Below, piece by piece: positions 20,981 through 33,043 of a stretch of DNA of 64,000 bases. The position numbers and the translations under genes are program-made. The stretch's first letter is position 1. The number at the start of each line of letters is the position of its first letter. Origin of the DNA: Plumapathes pennacea. Taxonomy: Eukaryota; Cnidaria; Anthozoa; Antipatharia; Myriopathidae. The stretch is from contig OZ038462.1 in assembly GCA_964036295.1 (NCBI GenBank), positions 30,652,855 through 30,716,854 of the forward strand, given 5' to 3'. The notes beneath the pieces are model-generated. The model made no database searches. It saw nothing but the letters and a program-made list of their open reading frames with translations, and was not told the DNA's origin.

Positions 20981-23665
20981 TAATATGGTTGTAAATATAT
21001 GTTGAACACCGTAAAGAACGTGTTGACCTACGTTTCGAGCGTTAAGGTCTTCGTCAGATCAAAGCTAATCACTAGGTGAAAATTAGTGCATTACTCATAT
21101 TAGTCATCACGTCTAGATATACTCTAATTCGTATTGATATATATATATATAAAATATAAAAATATAATATATAAAAAGGAAATTACAATTCAGGAATTCT
21201 TTCATGTTTAGCCTTGTGACTAAATGTTTCATCTTCTTTATCTTCGCTCTGCCCCTTCTTTCTCCAACTCTGTGACTTTCTTTGCCTAACTCTCGATGAA
21301 AATTTGCATAATTATATCAGCAGAACGCATTCGAGGAAAGTTTTTGTTTCAGTTTGTCTGTAATTGCTCTTGAATCTAACACACCATGTGTTAATGATTT
21401 AACTTTATCTTTCTTTCTTCCCGTTTAGCAATATATAATTTTAGTGGATCTATTTCCCCTAACTATCTCATAAATTGTGCAAACGTATGTACATCACAAC
21501 ATTGGCTGTCTCATTTTCTGTCCTGAATTGTTTGGATTTCACGTGCTCTCCCTCTCTCTTCTTGAGAAAATCTTCCTTTTTGGAAGAATCTCCTTTCTTG
21601 AAAGAATCGTATGTATCGGTGGTGCAATGCAACAGCTAAACCTTCTTCGTGGTGCATCAACTCTTGATTTGTTCTTACATGGCGCCACATTTTGGTAAGT
21701 TTAAGATGAGCTACAACAAAACATGACATCGTGCCGTGTTAACTGCTTCATGTACGATGCGTTTTCATGTCCCGTTTACACGACATTGATCAGATTCGTT
21801 ACCCTCAAAAGTGGTCGTTTTCAAAGATTGGCCATTAATACAACCATTACAGCCAACAAGGAACGTTAGTAGTCATATATATCTATAGATAAACTTCCAC
21901 CACAAAAACTTCGACCACAAAATGAATGATCCTATCACGCGAACAAAGTACGAAATGTTTGAAGACAAAACGTTGAATTGGATATGAAACACCCTAAAAT
22001 AACATCACCTCTAAACCCCAGTTAACAACTTTCAAGGGGAGACGTGTCGAACTGTTGACGTTACAAATAGCTTGCTAATTTGAGAAAAAGCAGTTAAGAA
22101 TCTATAGTGCCATTCTGACTTTACAGAAAATACTGACTTGGTACAACATTAATCTCCGTAAGGGTCTACGTTAACAAATCGAAACGAAAAGAAAGATAAG
22201 TCCATTTTGCTCTATTTTAGTGGCTTTGCTCGCCTTCAAACATTTCGGTCATACCGCAACATATTCCACATTCCGCTTTTCAATTGACCGTATAACTACT
22301 CCATGGTTAAGTGAATGCAGAAAAAACACTTATATTGGTCGTTTACGATAAGTTCAGTTGTGCAACGCACTTCTGGCATTCCCGCCTTCACAAGCGGGGC
22401 GCTTCAAATCCTTTCCGTAAAAGTTGCACAACCCCAAAACCCAATTATGAGAATTACACGCCTCTCCCTCGATTTCACATACATTTCAACATTTAAGCTT
22501 GGCCGGGGTCATGGCCGTTATAGGGCTGTTGCTGTACACAAAGAGGCATTTAAAATATCACACTTAAGCCTTAAGTACGCGGACATCTGTTGAGCCTCTC
22601 CTTCTCCTTTTACTGGAATTACATAACTTTCTAAGGAAGGAAGTTGTGTTAGTGCTATTTGTACTACAATGCAAAAGCTAAGAATGGTGTTTTCGTTGAA
22701 ACAAGATATCGCAAAAACCACTTTCGAAGAAAGGTTTTGAAACTACTCATCCGAGAGTTGCTATATAACAAAAACGCTTTTGCTAACACCAGAGTCGTTA
22801 AGACAAGAGCCATTGAGTCCAAAACAATGCGAACATTGCAAAAGCCCTTCATCACTGTACAGAAATCGAACCGTTACTCCGACAACAAAAGCAACGACTG
22901 CGTCAGCAAAAATTTTTTGAAAGTTTAGCAATTGCTGATCAAGCCCCTCCGAGGAAGTCGGCGCCTTTCCGACCATTAGACTAAAGAGAATTTTCGTGAC
23001 CAAGAGTTAATTTTGGGCAATATTGAGTCTCCCTGTATAGCAAGTTCAGAAATAACTCTCGTTTTTGTAACTCGGGTGATACATCTGACTGATAGATGTA
23101 GTCTCGATGCCATATACATGCATATGTTGAGACGTATGTCCGCTGAGCAAACTGAAAACGCGACTTAAAGTCAGTAGGACACGGCAAAGTCCATCATTAC
23201 GCAATTATTGAAATCATGTTTGTTCTTTCCCTTCAAAAACGTCAAAAGAGCAGTCTTAGGTCATAAGAAGAATAATTTTACGTACAGGAAAAAACATATT
23301 GGCTGATTTAATATTTCTTTCCGAAAGACCGCATAATTCTAATTTCATGCTTCAATCTAAAACACTTCTTCTGGCGCCTAGGATAAGTTGGCATTTGGCA
23401 ATTGTTCAAGTTTGATCTCAAACACTTGACATGTTGACGGCCTTAGGAAACGACAGCCCTCATTACCTGAAGTACCATTACGATGTCCTTACACACTCTT
23501 GTTAGAATGCCTGATGTACGTCCGTTAGCTGTTCAAAATACCCAGCATCAGATCGAAACATCAGATCCGCTCTGGCAACGCATGCATTAGGAAGGACGGT
23601 CCTCTGTACACACGCCTTTGGAATAATATTTTATTGTAGTAGGACCAGCTCATCCGCTCAGGACG
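20981..23665. other. intergenic left of chitinase 3
   Basis: Holds a short (AT)-rich microsatellite around 21138-21175 and frames without motifs, including 22659-22928. No gene is supported. Confidence 0.35.
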
Positions 23666-25042
23666 ATGAGGCTTTCCAGTGCTGTCGTCCTTTTGACAAT
23701 GCTAGTCGCAGCCTGTGCTAAAGAATATATCCGTGTCTGTTACTACTCGAACTGGTCCCAGTACAGAAACAGGAAAGCCAAGTTCCTGCCCGAGAATATC
23801 GACCCGTATCTGTGCACCCACCTGGTCTATGCCTTCGCTAAAATCGAGACGAACAACAAGATGGTCACGTTCGAATGGAACGACGACCAACTCTACAAGC
23901 GGTTCAACGCGTTAAAAAGGAAGAACCCAGACCTCACTACGCTTCTCGCAGTCGGAGGATGGAACCACGAGAATGGGATAACAAGTCCGTTCTCGCGAAT
24001 GGCAGCCACTGCCGCAACTCGAAAAGTCTTCATCAAGTCCGTCATCGATATGTTGAGGAAGCACGCTTTCGATGGACTCGATCTGGATTGGGAATACCCT
24101 GCCAATCGTGGGAATTCTCCCCCTGAGGACAAACAACGTTTCACCGTTCTTTGCCGCGAGCTGTTGGACGCTTTCAAGAGGGAAGCGGGCAAAAGTGGCA
24201 AGAAAAGACTCCTCCTCACCGCCGCGGTGTCCGCAGGGAAAAAGACCATCGACAAAGCCTACGAAGTGGAGAAGATTGGAAACATCATGGATTTCGTCAG
24301 CGTCATGGCATACGACCTCCACGGTAAATGGGATAACCAGACGGGGCATCATAGCGCCCTGGTGGGACCGCCGGGGGATCCGCTAACAGTAACATTCGCG
24401 ATCAAATACTGGCTCGACAAAGGAATGCCACCTAACAAGATTGCCCTCGGCTTGCCAACCTACGGCCGAACGTTCAAGCTTACCAAACCCACTACCAAGC
24501 ATGGGCTCGGAGCTCCTGCTAAAGGAAGTCCAAAAGCGGGAAAGTACACTCGAGAGGCGGGGTTCCTAGCCAGCTACGAGATCTGCAAGCTGCAGTTCAC
24601 ATTGGTCAAGAACAGTAAAGTCAAGGCTCCCTATGGTTACCAAGGAGACCAGTGGGTTGGCTACGATGACGAACACAGTTTAAGTTTAAAAGTGGACCGG
24701 GTTATCAAGGAGAAGGGACTTCGCGGAGCCATGTTTTGGGCGTTGCCGCTGGACGATTTCAAAGGAGAGTTTTGTAACAAGGGCAAATATCCGCTCATTA
24801 ATCACGTGAAAAGACGACTCGGCGGCTCAACTAAGACGTACGAAATCAAGCAGACCTACGAAAACAAGCATGAGACCATGGACAAGGTCGAGAAGCAAGC
24901 GCCCACTGCTAAAGCTCAGAAAGCCAAAAAGCCCGGATGTTATTCCGTGCCACCCTGGTCCGACTATGACACTATGGACACGTGGTGTGTTCGTAACTGT
25001 GCAGCCGGCTTCTGTCCAGCAGCTTTCTGTAAATGTTCCTAA
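23666..25042 (+). CDS. GH18 chitinase, intronless, third gene
   Basis: 458 residues with signal peptide [18 protein letters not shown] and a GH18 domain of about 20-390. Hallmarks are [12 protein letters not shown], catalytic [11 protein letters not shown] (D136, D139, D141, E143), [11 protein letters not shown] and [14 protein letters not shown]. Unlike copies 1 and 2 the linker is lysine- and glutamate-rich rather than proline-rich (about residues 393-423). It leads to the same six-cysteine tail ([20 protein letters not shown]). The gene lies on the opposite strand to copies 1 and 2, about 8.4 kb away, and is clearly more diverged. It is predicted to be a secreted, active endochitinase. The first Met opens straight into the signal peptide. 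Confidence 0.95.
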   Translation: MRLSSAVVLLTMLVAACAKEYIRVCYYSNWSQYRNRKAKFLPENIDPYLCTHLVYAFAKIETNNKMVTFEWNDDQLYKRFNALKRKNPDLTTLLAVGGWNHENGITSPFSRMAATAATRKVFIKSVIDMLRKHAFDGLDLDWEYPANRGNSPPEDKQRFTVLCRELLDAFKREAGKSGKKRLLLTAAVSAGKKTIDKAYEVEKIGNIMDFVSVMAYDLHGKWDNQTGHHSALVGPPGDPLTVTFAIKYWLDKGMPPNKIALGLPTYGRTFKLTKPTTKHGLGAPAKGSPKAGKYTREAGFLASYEICKLQFTLVKNSKVKAPYGYQGDQWVGYDDEHSLSLKVDRVIKEKGLRGAMFWALPLDDFKGEFCNKGKYPLINHVKRRLGGSTKTYEIKQTYENKHETMDKVEKQAPTAKAQKAKKPGCYSVPPWSDYDTMDTWCVRNCAAGFCPAAFCKCS

Positions 25043-25320
25043 GGCCATAAGATCATTACATTTTACAGAGAAAAAACGGACTCAAACTATCCAATCTAAA
25101 TAACTCTAAACGAGCATTTCATGAGAACAGCTGGGTTGTTTGTCATGATCATATATAGAGAACAAGCGCGCAACGAGTCACCTTCGAATCTGTTCATTTG
25201 CTAAATAATGGTCTTTCGCTCGTCACTTTGTTCTGGATTTTGCATAGGTTCTTCATTAGCTGAGCGTATATACTGGACACGCGCCACGAGTATAGTTCGA
25301 CCGATTGGGTAACAACTTGG

Positions 25321-25326
25321 AATAAA
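25321..25326 (+). terminator. polyadenylation signal of chitinase 3
   Basis: AATAAA about 280 nt after the stop; the nearest canonical signal on the plus strand. Confidence 0.4.
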
Positions 25327-25454
25327 CGTTAACTTAAAAGTGGCACGTGACTTGTATGTGTTCAGATTTTCAGCAGACAATACAATAATGAAGGGTAGTA
25401 CAAAATTCTGTTAACTTCACTGGATTTTCAAGTCACAGATCTGCAGTACTCTGC

Positions 25455-25980
25455 CATCACCTTCCTCCTTCTCTTTCTTCCGCTTCTTCATCTTCTCCTT
25501 GTTCTTGTTGTTTTTTGTTGCTTTTTTTTTTGTTGATGTACTTGTTCTTTTTCTTGTTCATCGTCCTCGTCGTCTTCAATCCTCCTCCTTCTTCAATCTT
25601 CTTCTTCTTCTTCAACGTCTTCTTCTCCTTCAATCTTCTCCTCCTTCTTCAATCTTCTTCTTCTTCTTCTCCTTCAATCTTCTTCTTCTTCTTCTTCTTC
25701 TTCTTCTTCTTCTTCAACGTCTTCTTCTCCTTCAATCTTCTCCTCCTTCTTCAATCTTCTTCTTCTTCTTCTTCTTCTTCTTCATCGTCTTCTTCTTCTC
25801 CTTCAATCTTCTTCTTCTTCTTCTTCTTCTTCTTCTTCTTCATTGTCTTCTTCTTCTCCTTCAATCTTCTTCTTCTTCTTCATCGTCTTCTTCTTCTCCT
25901 TCAATCTTCTTCTTCTTCTTCATCGTCTTCTTCTCCTTCAATCCTCCTTCTCCTCCGCCGTCTCCTCCTTCTTCTCCCAG
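25455..25980 (+). repeat. long (CTT)n-type pyrimidine microsatellite
   Basis: About 500 bp consist almost purely of C and T on the plus strand. (CTT)n is interrupted by TCCTTCAAT and ATCGT spacers that recur in a higher-order pattern. The long serine- and leucine-rich frames crossing it are artefacts of the repeat. Confidence 0.95.
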
Positions 25981-26539
25981 CTAATCGTCGTCCTCCCTCT
26001 CGAACTAAGATTCTTCTAGCTCCTAGCCTTCTTGTTATAGTTCTCATTGGGTGTCAATCTTGTACTTATCCTCCATTCTGGTCCTGAGTTCTTGTCTACA
26101 TTTACTGATACAATTCGTGACATAGAACTATCACGGTATAAATCCTTGAACAAATTCAACAGTCAAGAAGACTTTTAATATCTGCAGGAACACAATCTTG
26201 CTTTAGACTAACCAAAGTTTTTTCTTTGCAAAGGTTACAATGAAGGAAATCCAACTTAGTTGCATGCTATATTTATATTAGGACATTGCTAGACAGGTAC
26301 ACACGATGAAAGCGAGATTATTGCAGCAAACTGATCAGTGTTGTTAGACTCGAAGTTCTATAATCCGACTAGTTAAAATGCAAATCCATGCTACGTTTTT
26401 CAGCTTTCTTCGAGAAATAGTAAATCTTGTCTGCTCGAAATTCGAAATAAAAACATTTCTAACTTATAGGCGCAACGTTGAAACAGAAATATTCTACTAG
26501 TCAAGTATTTCCTTGATGTATAGAAATCGATTGTAAATA
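25981..26539. other. intergenic, no gene recognised
   Basis: AT-rich sequence with no motif-bearing frame or repeat family. Confidence 0.35.
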
Positions 26540-26706
26540 CAGTCGAACCTCGCTATTTCGAACTCAGTTAATTCGAAGTCCCCGTTATTTCAAAGTCAAG
26601 CCGAATCCCCTTGGATGTATTTTTTCAGTCATTTACTATGCTATTTCGAAACCCCGCTTTCGAACTTTTTTTCATGTCCCGTACGACTTCGAAATAGGTT
26701 CGACTG
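26540..26706. mobile_element. pogo-like MITE with TA duplication
   Basis: Begins CAGTCGAACCTCGCTATTTC and ends with the inverse GAAATAGGTTCGACTG, flanked by TA on both sides. The CAGTCGAACC(T)CG terminus is typical of pogo/Tigger-derived elements. No transposase frame inside. It lies just beyond the 3' end of the GPCR gene. Confidence 0.8.
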
Positions 26707-26810
26707 TATATCATTTTTGGGCTTATAGGCACTTTTATCACTGCTCCTTTCCCAGTGCGCTTTCTCGATTCACCCGTGAAAAAACAAGGTCGTTCGACCA
26801 CCTGAAGCAC

Positions 26811-27782
26811 TCAGTCGACTCTCTCATTTCCGTTGCGACGAATCCCAATGGCTTTGCGAAAATCTTGCTTTCCAAGGATGTAAATGCATGGGTTGAGGAA
26901 CGAAGAGCCGAAGCGAAGAAAAAGCAGGGAGTATGCAAGCGAGTCCGGAAGCTCGGGGAAGATCTTCTCGGTGTTCAAGTGCAGCCTCAGGAGGAAATAT
27001 GGCGTCCAGCACACGGCGTAGGTAAAGAACATACCAAAGAAAATCAACGCCGCCCTCTTTTCACGATGATAACGGCCACGGGGCATCGGGCCTGGAAAAT
27101 TTGAACTCTGTTGGCAAATATTCTTGCTGTGGCGATGAACTTCACGGAATATCCATCCGTACGTCACGGCCATGAGAGGAAGTGGCAGCCCGACATAAAG
27201 CACGAAGCACACACCGTCGAAGATGATTTCGTTTCTTCGGACGTGTTCGGATGGTTTACTTTGGGCGTCAAACGTCGTTGGATCCAACCACGAGAGCTGT
27301 ATGAGGGTGACCAATAGTGCATTGAACCAGATCACACCTACTGCCATGAACACTCGCTTTTTCGTTACGATGGTTGAGTAGAGGAGCGATTTTTTGATGG
27401 AGATCAGGCGATCGATTGTGACGGCCACCAGGTGAGACACAGTTGAAACCGAAGTGAAAATTACGGGGAAAATGGACGCGAAACAAATCGCGTTCGTCCT
27501 CTCAATGTTACAAGCCACGAACATTGGCAAGCTCAGCAGCCCTGTCAGAAGGTCGGAAACCGCCAAACTCACCAGAATAACATTGTTCGCTGTTCGTAAG
27601 GCGCGGTTCCTCCCGAATAACACAATCACCAACAAGTTGGTTATGATTATAAGAAGCGCCAAAATAATAGAGAAGACATCGGTTTCGGCGCTGAAGGTGT
27701 GGTATATGTTTTTTTCATCAAAATTGTTACAGCTCTGATTCTTTGCACATTCTTCACGCGAATTGTTGTTCGGGATGGGCAT
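26811..27782 (-). CDS. class A (rhodopsin-family) GPCR, intronless, paralogue 1
   Basis: 323 residues predicted to form seven membrane helices, the first about residues 35-58. Family hallmarks are N..V in helix 1 (TNLLVIVLF), SLAVSDLLTGLLSLP in helix 2, DRL in place of DRY after helix 3 (TIDRLISIKK), CWTPYF in helix 6 and NPCIYILGKQDFRKA for NPxxY and helix 8. The N terminus has NxS/T sequons (NNS, NQS). The loop between helices 4 and 5 has no cysteine, so the usual loop-to-helix-3 disulfide seems absent. The ligand is unknown; such single-exon receptors are abundant and lineage-expanded in cnidarians. The short cytoplasmic tail ends NGNERVD. It is a close relative of the gene at 33044-34078. 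Confidence 0.92.
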   Translation of the reverse strand: MPIPNNNSREECAKNQSCNNFDEKNIYHTFSAETDVFSIILALLIIITNLLVIVLFGRNRALRTANNVILVSLAVSDLLTGLLSLPMFVACNIERTNAICFASIFPVIFTSVSTVSHLVAVTIDRLISIKKSLLYSTIVTKKRVFMAVGVIWFNALLVTLIQLSWLDPTTFDAQSKPSEHVRRNEIIFDGVCFVLYVGLPLPLMAVTYGWIFREVHRHSKNICQQSSNFPGPMPRGRYHREKRAALIFFGMFFTYAVCWTPYFLLRLHLNTEKIFPELPDSLAYSLLFLRFGSSFLNPCIYILGKQDFRKAIGIRRNGNERVD

Positions 27783-29160
27783 GTTGGTTGATTTATACGC
27801 GTTGGCCCAAGGTTTTAGTTGCGCGGGTGCCTCGTTGAGTAAAACTTCAATAATAACAATTTCAGCCGTGAATTCTCGTCATTTGCACATGATCTACATG
27901 GATATCATTCCAACTCGGAAAAAATTATCGTTAAAATACTTAAACATGAATTAAAAAGCGTTTTCCTATTGGCTGAAATCTGATGGATCTGGTCATCCAA
28001 TATGCACTGAACAATGGAGTTTTGACAGGATTTAAGATGATCAAACAGTCTGATGAACATCACCACCCAATAGAGGTAAAAAATGAAAGTTAGTATAAAC
28101 AAAATATTGGCAAAATATACATAGCTTGGAAACAGAGGTTTTCAAAAGGATTAAATTTAAAAAAAAAAACCGTATCACAAAATTGCACAATAGCACAAAA
28201 GAGTAATAAGAAAGGGTTTGTCACAGCATATCTTGATTTTCCCAGCGATATTAGTTGCAATATAGTATAGTTCGGATTAATTAATTCTTTATTGTTAGAA
28301 GTGATTTTTCATCGAAATCGCCAATAAATCCAATAAATTACCAGATGCTTGTTACTTATAAGATTAATTATTAATTTAAAATACTCATAGAAAATTTAAT
28401 ACATTTTCACTGCCACACTCGTATAGTTTTTTATTCAAAAGAACTATCGTGATGCGCTGAATAGATAGCATGTTGTCCCCTGAGCGGAGGTTAATTTTAA
28501 TTTTAATTAAAAGTTAACGCACGCCAGTCCTTAATTTTCCTCTTCACTCACTTATTTTGCAATCGTCGTAATTGTTTCAGTGAATGGGACAATATATAAT
28601 TTACATGACCTTCGCAGTTCCAGATTATAATGACTAGATACTTTGAAATTCTCGCTGGGGTTTTGAAAATTTTTAAAAAGCTTCCGGACGGGTGTATAAT
28701 AAACTTGGTCTTTCTTGCTTGATTCTGAAACGTAATGAAGCTGCGTGATAATTCGACCAACACACACGTAGCTACTAGTAAGATGCAATCATTTTTTTAA
28801 ATCCGACGGACTGTCCTAAATCCACAAAATCTGAGTTTTAATTGACATACTCTTTAAATCTGCCATTTCCCTTCTTTTCTTGTTCTATCAGTAATCTTCC
28901 TTATTTATTTCCCTGATTTTTCTTAGTATTATTAGACATTACTACTGCTGCTTCTTGTCCTATATCATACAGGGCCGTAGCTTCCTTTAATACGCATACT
29001 ATATACGCACGTGCGTACTTATGAAATTCGACCTTTCCTTTGCTTTGACTCAATCTTTCCATAATAATTGAAGACAATCCGCATTAAGCAGAACTCGATC
29101 TATTTCGGGCTTACGGCAGTAATTTAGGAAGCGCTGCGTTTTACAGTGCTTCAGTCTGGC
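27783..29160. other. intergenic, AT-rich, no gene recognised
   Basis: Upstream of GPCR 1. No repeat family or supported exon is seen. Confidence 0.35.
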
Positions 29161-29168
29161 TCTTTCAG

Positions 29169-29193
29169 CCCCCCCCCCCCCCCCCCCCCCCCC
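29169..29193. repeat. poly-C tract
   Basis: A run of about 25 C on the plus strand directly precedes the tandem repeat at 29205-29405. A second C-rich tract at 29451-29468 follows it. Confidence 0.9.
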
Positions 29194-29204
29194 GTACTCC
29201 CATA

Positions 29205-29405
29205 TATGAGCCATATAGGTATGTACCGCCCAAAAGGGTATCATTTTCAGCATTTTAGTCCGAAATAGGGTATTGATTTTAGCATTTTAGTCTGAAATAG
29301 GGTCGGAGATTTTGATATTTGATCTGAAATAGGGTCAAAAATTGTACATTTTGGTCTGAAATAGGGTCGAAAATCGCACATTTTGGTCTGAAATAGGGTA
29401 AGGGT
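29205..29405. repeat. short tandem array bounded by poly-C tracts
   Basis: Five to six units of about 35-45 bp each end in CTGAAATAGGGT(C), with ATTTTGGTCTGAAATAGGG as core. The array is followed by CAGTCCCGGACGGTACACTC and GAGGGGTACCCCCC. Confidence 0.85.
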
Positions 29406-29469
29406 TCTCAGTCCCGGACGGTACACTCCTACCCAAGATTTTGAGGGGTACCCCCCCCCCCCTCCCCCC

Positions 29470-30467
29470 GGGTTTCAGCCACTTCGGCAACGTGTTTTTT
29501 TTCAACGGAAAATGCGTAAAAAATCTGAAAGTGACTTGGTTCCCAAAATGAAAAAAAAAAAAAAGTTGACAAAATAGGTTTGGTCAAATGAACAAAATTC
29601 TCGAACGAGTCAGTTGGAAATGGATTGCCAGTTGTTTTTAACTTTAAAGGTCCCTATTAAAAATGGCCGTTGAGCGGACCCATTTACAAGCATGACCAGC
29701 AACATACGACTTTTGCCCGCTGTTCCTTCATCCAACAGTTGGTCGACTTCAGAATCGTTCAAACTATCATACTGTTGTTTTAGCCATATAATAGCCCCTC
29801 ATAGGGAGTCACGGCCTCCCCCCACCCCTCTCCCCCTCCCTTTGGGGTTTAGTCAAGGCAACTTCTAAGAAAACTTATGCACACTGTAAGATACCAAGAG
29901 AAAAGATACCCTGTTAGAATCCTGGCGATTGATTTCCTCTTTCTAGTGTAAGGGCAATGTCTTCCCTTCAAAACGCTAGACTTCAGTTTCTGTTAGCTGC
30001 ACGGCCAGCTCATTGAAAACTTGACAGATCAATTTCCGGACAAGTTACACAACTCGCGTGAAATGAGAGATATTTACACTCGTTTTGAACTCAATGGATC
30101 TTTACTTTACTTGAAATACGATACTCGCTAAGGCGCTTTTCTCGTCAAGAATTTTGAGTGAGATTGTTTCTTTGTGGCTGACCTCAGTTCAAAACAAAAT
30201 GTCACGAATCAGAATGTGGCACAAGGAGGGAGGGCAGAGAAGAGATCGGCTCTCCGCGAATGGCAATTCATTTGGAATGGATCGCAGTACAACGCCGCTA
30301 ATTAGGCTAATATGAATTACGGCAAAATTGATTAATCTACGATATAACTTAAACGTAAACGCGGAGAAGGCAGTCAAATATAAAACATTCTAACAAATGC
30401 AACAACAAAAATGTCGATAAATGATACAACAATATTAACACACATTGAAACAGAAACGAAGACTTAC
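29470..30467. other. interval with one possible exon
   Basis: On the minus strand near 29708-29774 a frame reads YDSLNDSEVDQLLDEGTAGK before a GTATGT donor at 29707, which looks coding. The acceptor is weak and I cannot connect it in phase to the exon at 30468-30571. Confidence 0.2.
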
Positions 30468-30571
30468 TTTCTAACTCTTTCTGAGATATGAGTCTCTTCC
30501 GTGCCTTTATGTCCTATCTTCCCATGCATTGCTTCATAATCTGCTTCAAGTAGCCTCCTGATATTCGTCGA
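30468..30571 (-). CDS. candidate internal exon of an unidentified gene
   Basis: 104 nt lie between a TTCTTCCTTCCAG acceptor and a GTAAGT donor. The frame is fully open and protein-like: STNIRRLLEADYEAMHGK then IGHKGTEETHISERVR (phase 0 in, phase 2 out). No family is recognised, and neighbouring exons in matching phase were not found, so the gene may be broken or its other exons are too short to see. Confidence 0.35.
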
Positions 30572-31644
30572 CTGGAAGGAAGAATTGAATACACGGAGAA
30601 ATTCCACGTGTGCGCCGAGTTATAAATAAATTGTGTCTTCAATCTTGTCCAACTCGCTCGTAATTGGGCATTGGCCTGGTTTCTGTGCCAAATTACTTAC
30701 ACAGAAGGGATGTATTCACCGTTTAACAGGAAACCACAAACCCATTCGCAACTGAAAAGTAGTGACAACTATCAGCCGCCATATTTGTTGTTCATCTGGC
30801 AATGATTTCTGGATATCATGGAGCTGGTTCCCAGGCTAACTCGATTCTCCACAACCAAGACTGGCGGCATGTGAAATCTGAGTTATTTCTCTGGCAAGTT
30901 CCGCGTAGAAAAATGCGGCAAACATGGAAGTCAACCGAGAGGATACAAAGTCCTGCGCTTCGTACTTAGGCCGCCACATTTATTTTTCGCGGCGAGGAGG
31001 TATCACGGTGGGGAGAAAAAACTAGGCATAAATTGGATGTGAACAGCCTCAACGAACATTTTAGTAAGTTTTGAAGAAACATATAGATTTATGGTTTCCT
31101 TTCTTTGGCCAGAATTACAAACAATCTTATGATAAACTCCGAAAATTATGCTGTTTCCTTTATAAACTAGTACGTAACCGTTTAACTTTTGCTTACAACA
31201 TTCTCATATCAATACTGCCATCAGTGTCTGGGAAAAATTTACGCAGACTTGTGAAATATTCATCATCATTTTATTTTGAACACGATATTGTTTTTATACA
31301 GTCAAAGCTTTACTTATGGCTGCCTTTACGAAACCTTGTTTGAACTCTTAGGCAAAGTTTCATGCACCGAACTCAATGCAAATGAGCAAAAGCCATTGTT
31401 CGAGCTAATTTGCATTGAGTTCGGAGCATCTGCATTCACACATTCCCATAAGCGGTCATTTCCGTAAGCAGCCGCGGACACCTTTGAGGGGAGTATATAA
31501 GATTTGGGTTTTCTCCTGTTTTGAAGCTCGCCGCGATGTGACCAGCCGACAGAACAATCTCATTAGAACAACTCTCTCGTAATCAGTCAATTTCTCATTG
31601 CTGTAGATTAGTATTTTGGTATAATGATTTTATTCTAAAAGCAA

Positions 31645-31851
31645 TTACAGCATTGTAAGTAATGATTGACAGAGTTTGTAAACTGGCATGTAATTCAAGC
31701 TCCGGCGTAAGCGCCCAAGGGTGTCCACTTGCGGGAGCTTCAGCTGTAGAACACTTGTCAGCGAACTATGCTGAGTTATAAAAGCACTTGGATACTCCGC
31801 GGTGTCGTGCTTTTCCACACTTCTCTCGTGTTCTTTCATTCCCACGTGCTT
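31645..31851 (-). CDS. candidate 3' terminal exon of an unidentified gene
   Basis: After a TTTTTAG acceptor an open frame of 68 residues runs to a stop at 31645-31647. AATAAA follows on the same strand at 31629-31634. The peptide starts KHVGMKEHERSVEKHD and includes QLKLPQVDTLGRLRRSLNYM. No domain is recognised. The AATAAA is unusually close to the stop. Confidence 0.25.
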   Translation of the reverse strand, partial: KHVGMKEHERSVEKHDTAEYPSAFITQHSSLTSVLQLKLPQVDTLGRLRRSLNYMPVYKLCQSLLTML

Positions 31852-32324
31852 CTAAAAATCAACATAGCACACTGACGCATGCTCTAAACCTTAAATTGTG
31901 GATGATCAGCGCCTTTATAACAAGGGGTCTCCTAGAAAAGTACCTAGGTACTTCATGAGTCCTCTTGCCGTATAGGAACAATCAAACCATGTATTAGATT
32001 ATGGGTTCTATACCAATAAAGGCGAATTACACTTTAAATATAATCCTAATCCCCGCTCTCGCTCCTACCACAGGCCTACTCCGAGTCCTAAAGTTGCCTT
32101 AAGCCGCCTTAAATCAATGAAAGGAAAAATTAGGCCATTTAGATTTTCTTAAGTCGCCGCAATGCAAATTGCTGGATGTTCTTAAGTCGCCTTCAGTCGC
32201 CCGGGTAAAAACTGCTGGATTTCCTTAAGTCGCGTTAAATTATGATGACTTAATTAGGACCCGGAGTAGACCATACCAACGCTCCTGCTCCAGCTCTCTC
32301 TCTCCCGCTGCTGGGAACTACATA

Positions 32325-32500
32325 CAGTCAACTCTCTCTAAGCGGACACCTCTCTAAATCGGACACCTCTTTAAGGCTTTCGTCAAGGATTTCGTCCTTG
32401 CCGATTTTCACTTGTTTCTCTTTAACTAATTAAACTTTCTCTAAGGCGGACACTAAATACTATTCCCGAGGATGTCCGCCTTATAGATTGACACAATGCA
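32325..32500. mobile_element. pogo-like MITE, right end decayed
   Basis: Starts TA|CAGTCAACTCTCTCTAAGCG with GGACACC words like the element at 20788-20980. The right half has GGATGTCCGCCTTATAGATTG but the CAGT end is eroded. A further CAGTAAACTCTCTTTAAG start near 32535 may be another fragment. Confidence 0.6.
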
Positions 32501-32734
32501 CTACGCGATATCCAGTCAGTTGCTCATATATTTACAGTAAACTCTCTTTAAGTTCTCCAAACACTGTAAATTAGGACTGTCTGGCCTTATCAACAAAAAC
32601 AAACAAACAAGCAAAAAAAAAAAAAAAAAAAAAAAAAACTGCGTCTTTTGCACATGACCTCCTTAACAAGATGCAGATAACAAAGGGCACGTTCACACGA
32701 AACCCCATTCAAGACGATAAAATACAAATACAAA

Positions 32735-32915
32735 TTAGAATACAAATTCTCCCAACCTTTAGATAAGCAACTATACGAAGGATGAAAGGAGAGTTGAGAT
32801 CTCAACTAAACTTTCATCTGAGCAAGTAATCAAATGCCAGTTTCTCCACACTGTACGATATATCTCTATGAGAAACTGAAGGAGAAGTTCAGTTGAAGTT
32901 GATCACTCGCCATTA
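32735..32915. mobile_element. family B MITE copy, ends lost
   Basis: Shares ACAAATTCTCCCAACC, ATCAAATGCCAGTTTCTCC, GATATATCTCT and TTGAAGTTGATCACTC with 2205-2414. The TTAACCC termini are not preserved. A poly-A run at 32611-32637 lies just before it. Confidence 0.65.
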
Positions 32916-33043
32916 GCATAATCGTGCTTTGAAAAACTCCTGGACTCAGAACTTTTGCGAGTATTTTAAGTTTGCAAACAGTCCAACTTAACACCATCAC
33001 GTGTTTATTAATCTGGATCGCAGATAGCAGTTTTCATTGAATA

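Noticed and set aside
25499-26087. Two long serine/leucine/phenylalanine-rich open frames
   Set aside because: They are translations of the (CTT)n microsatellite in different frames.
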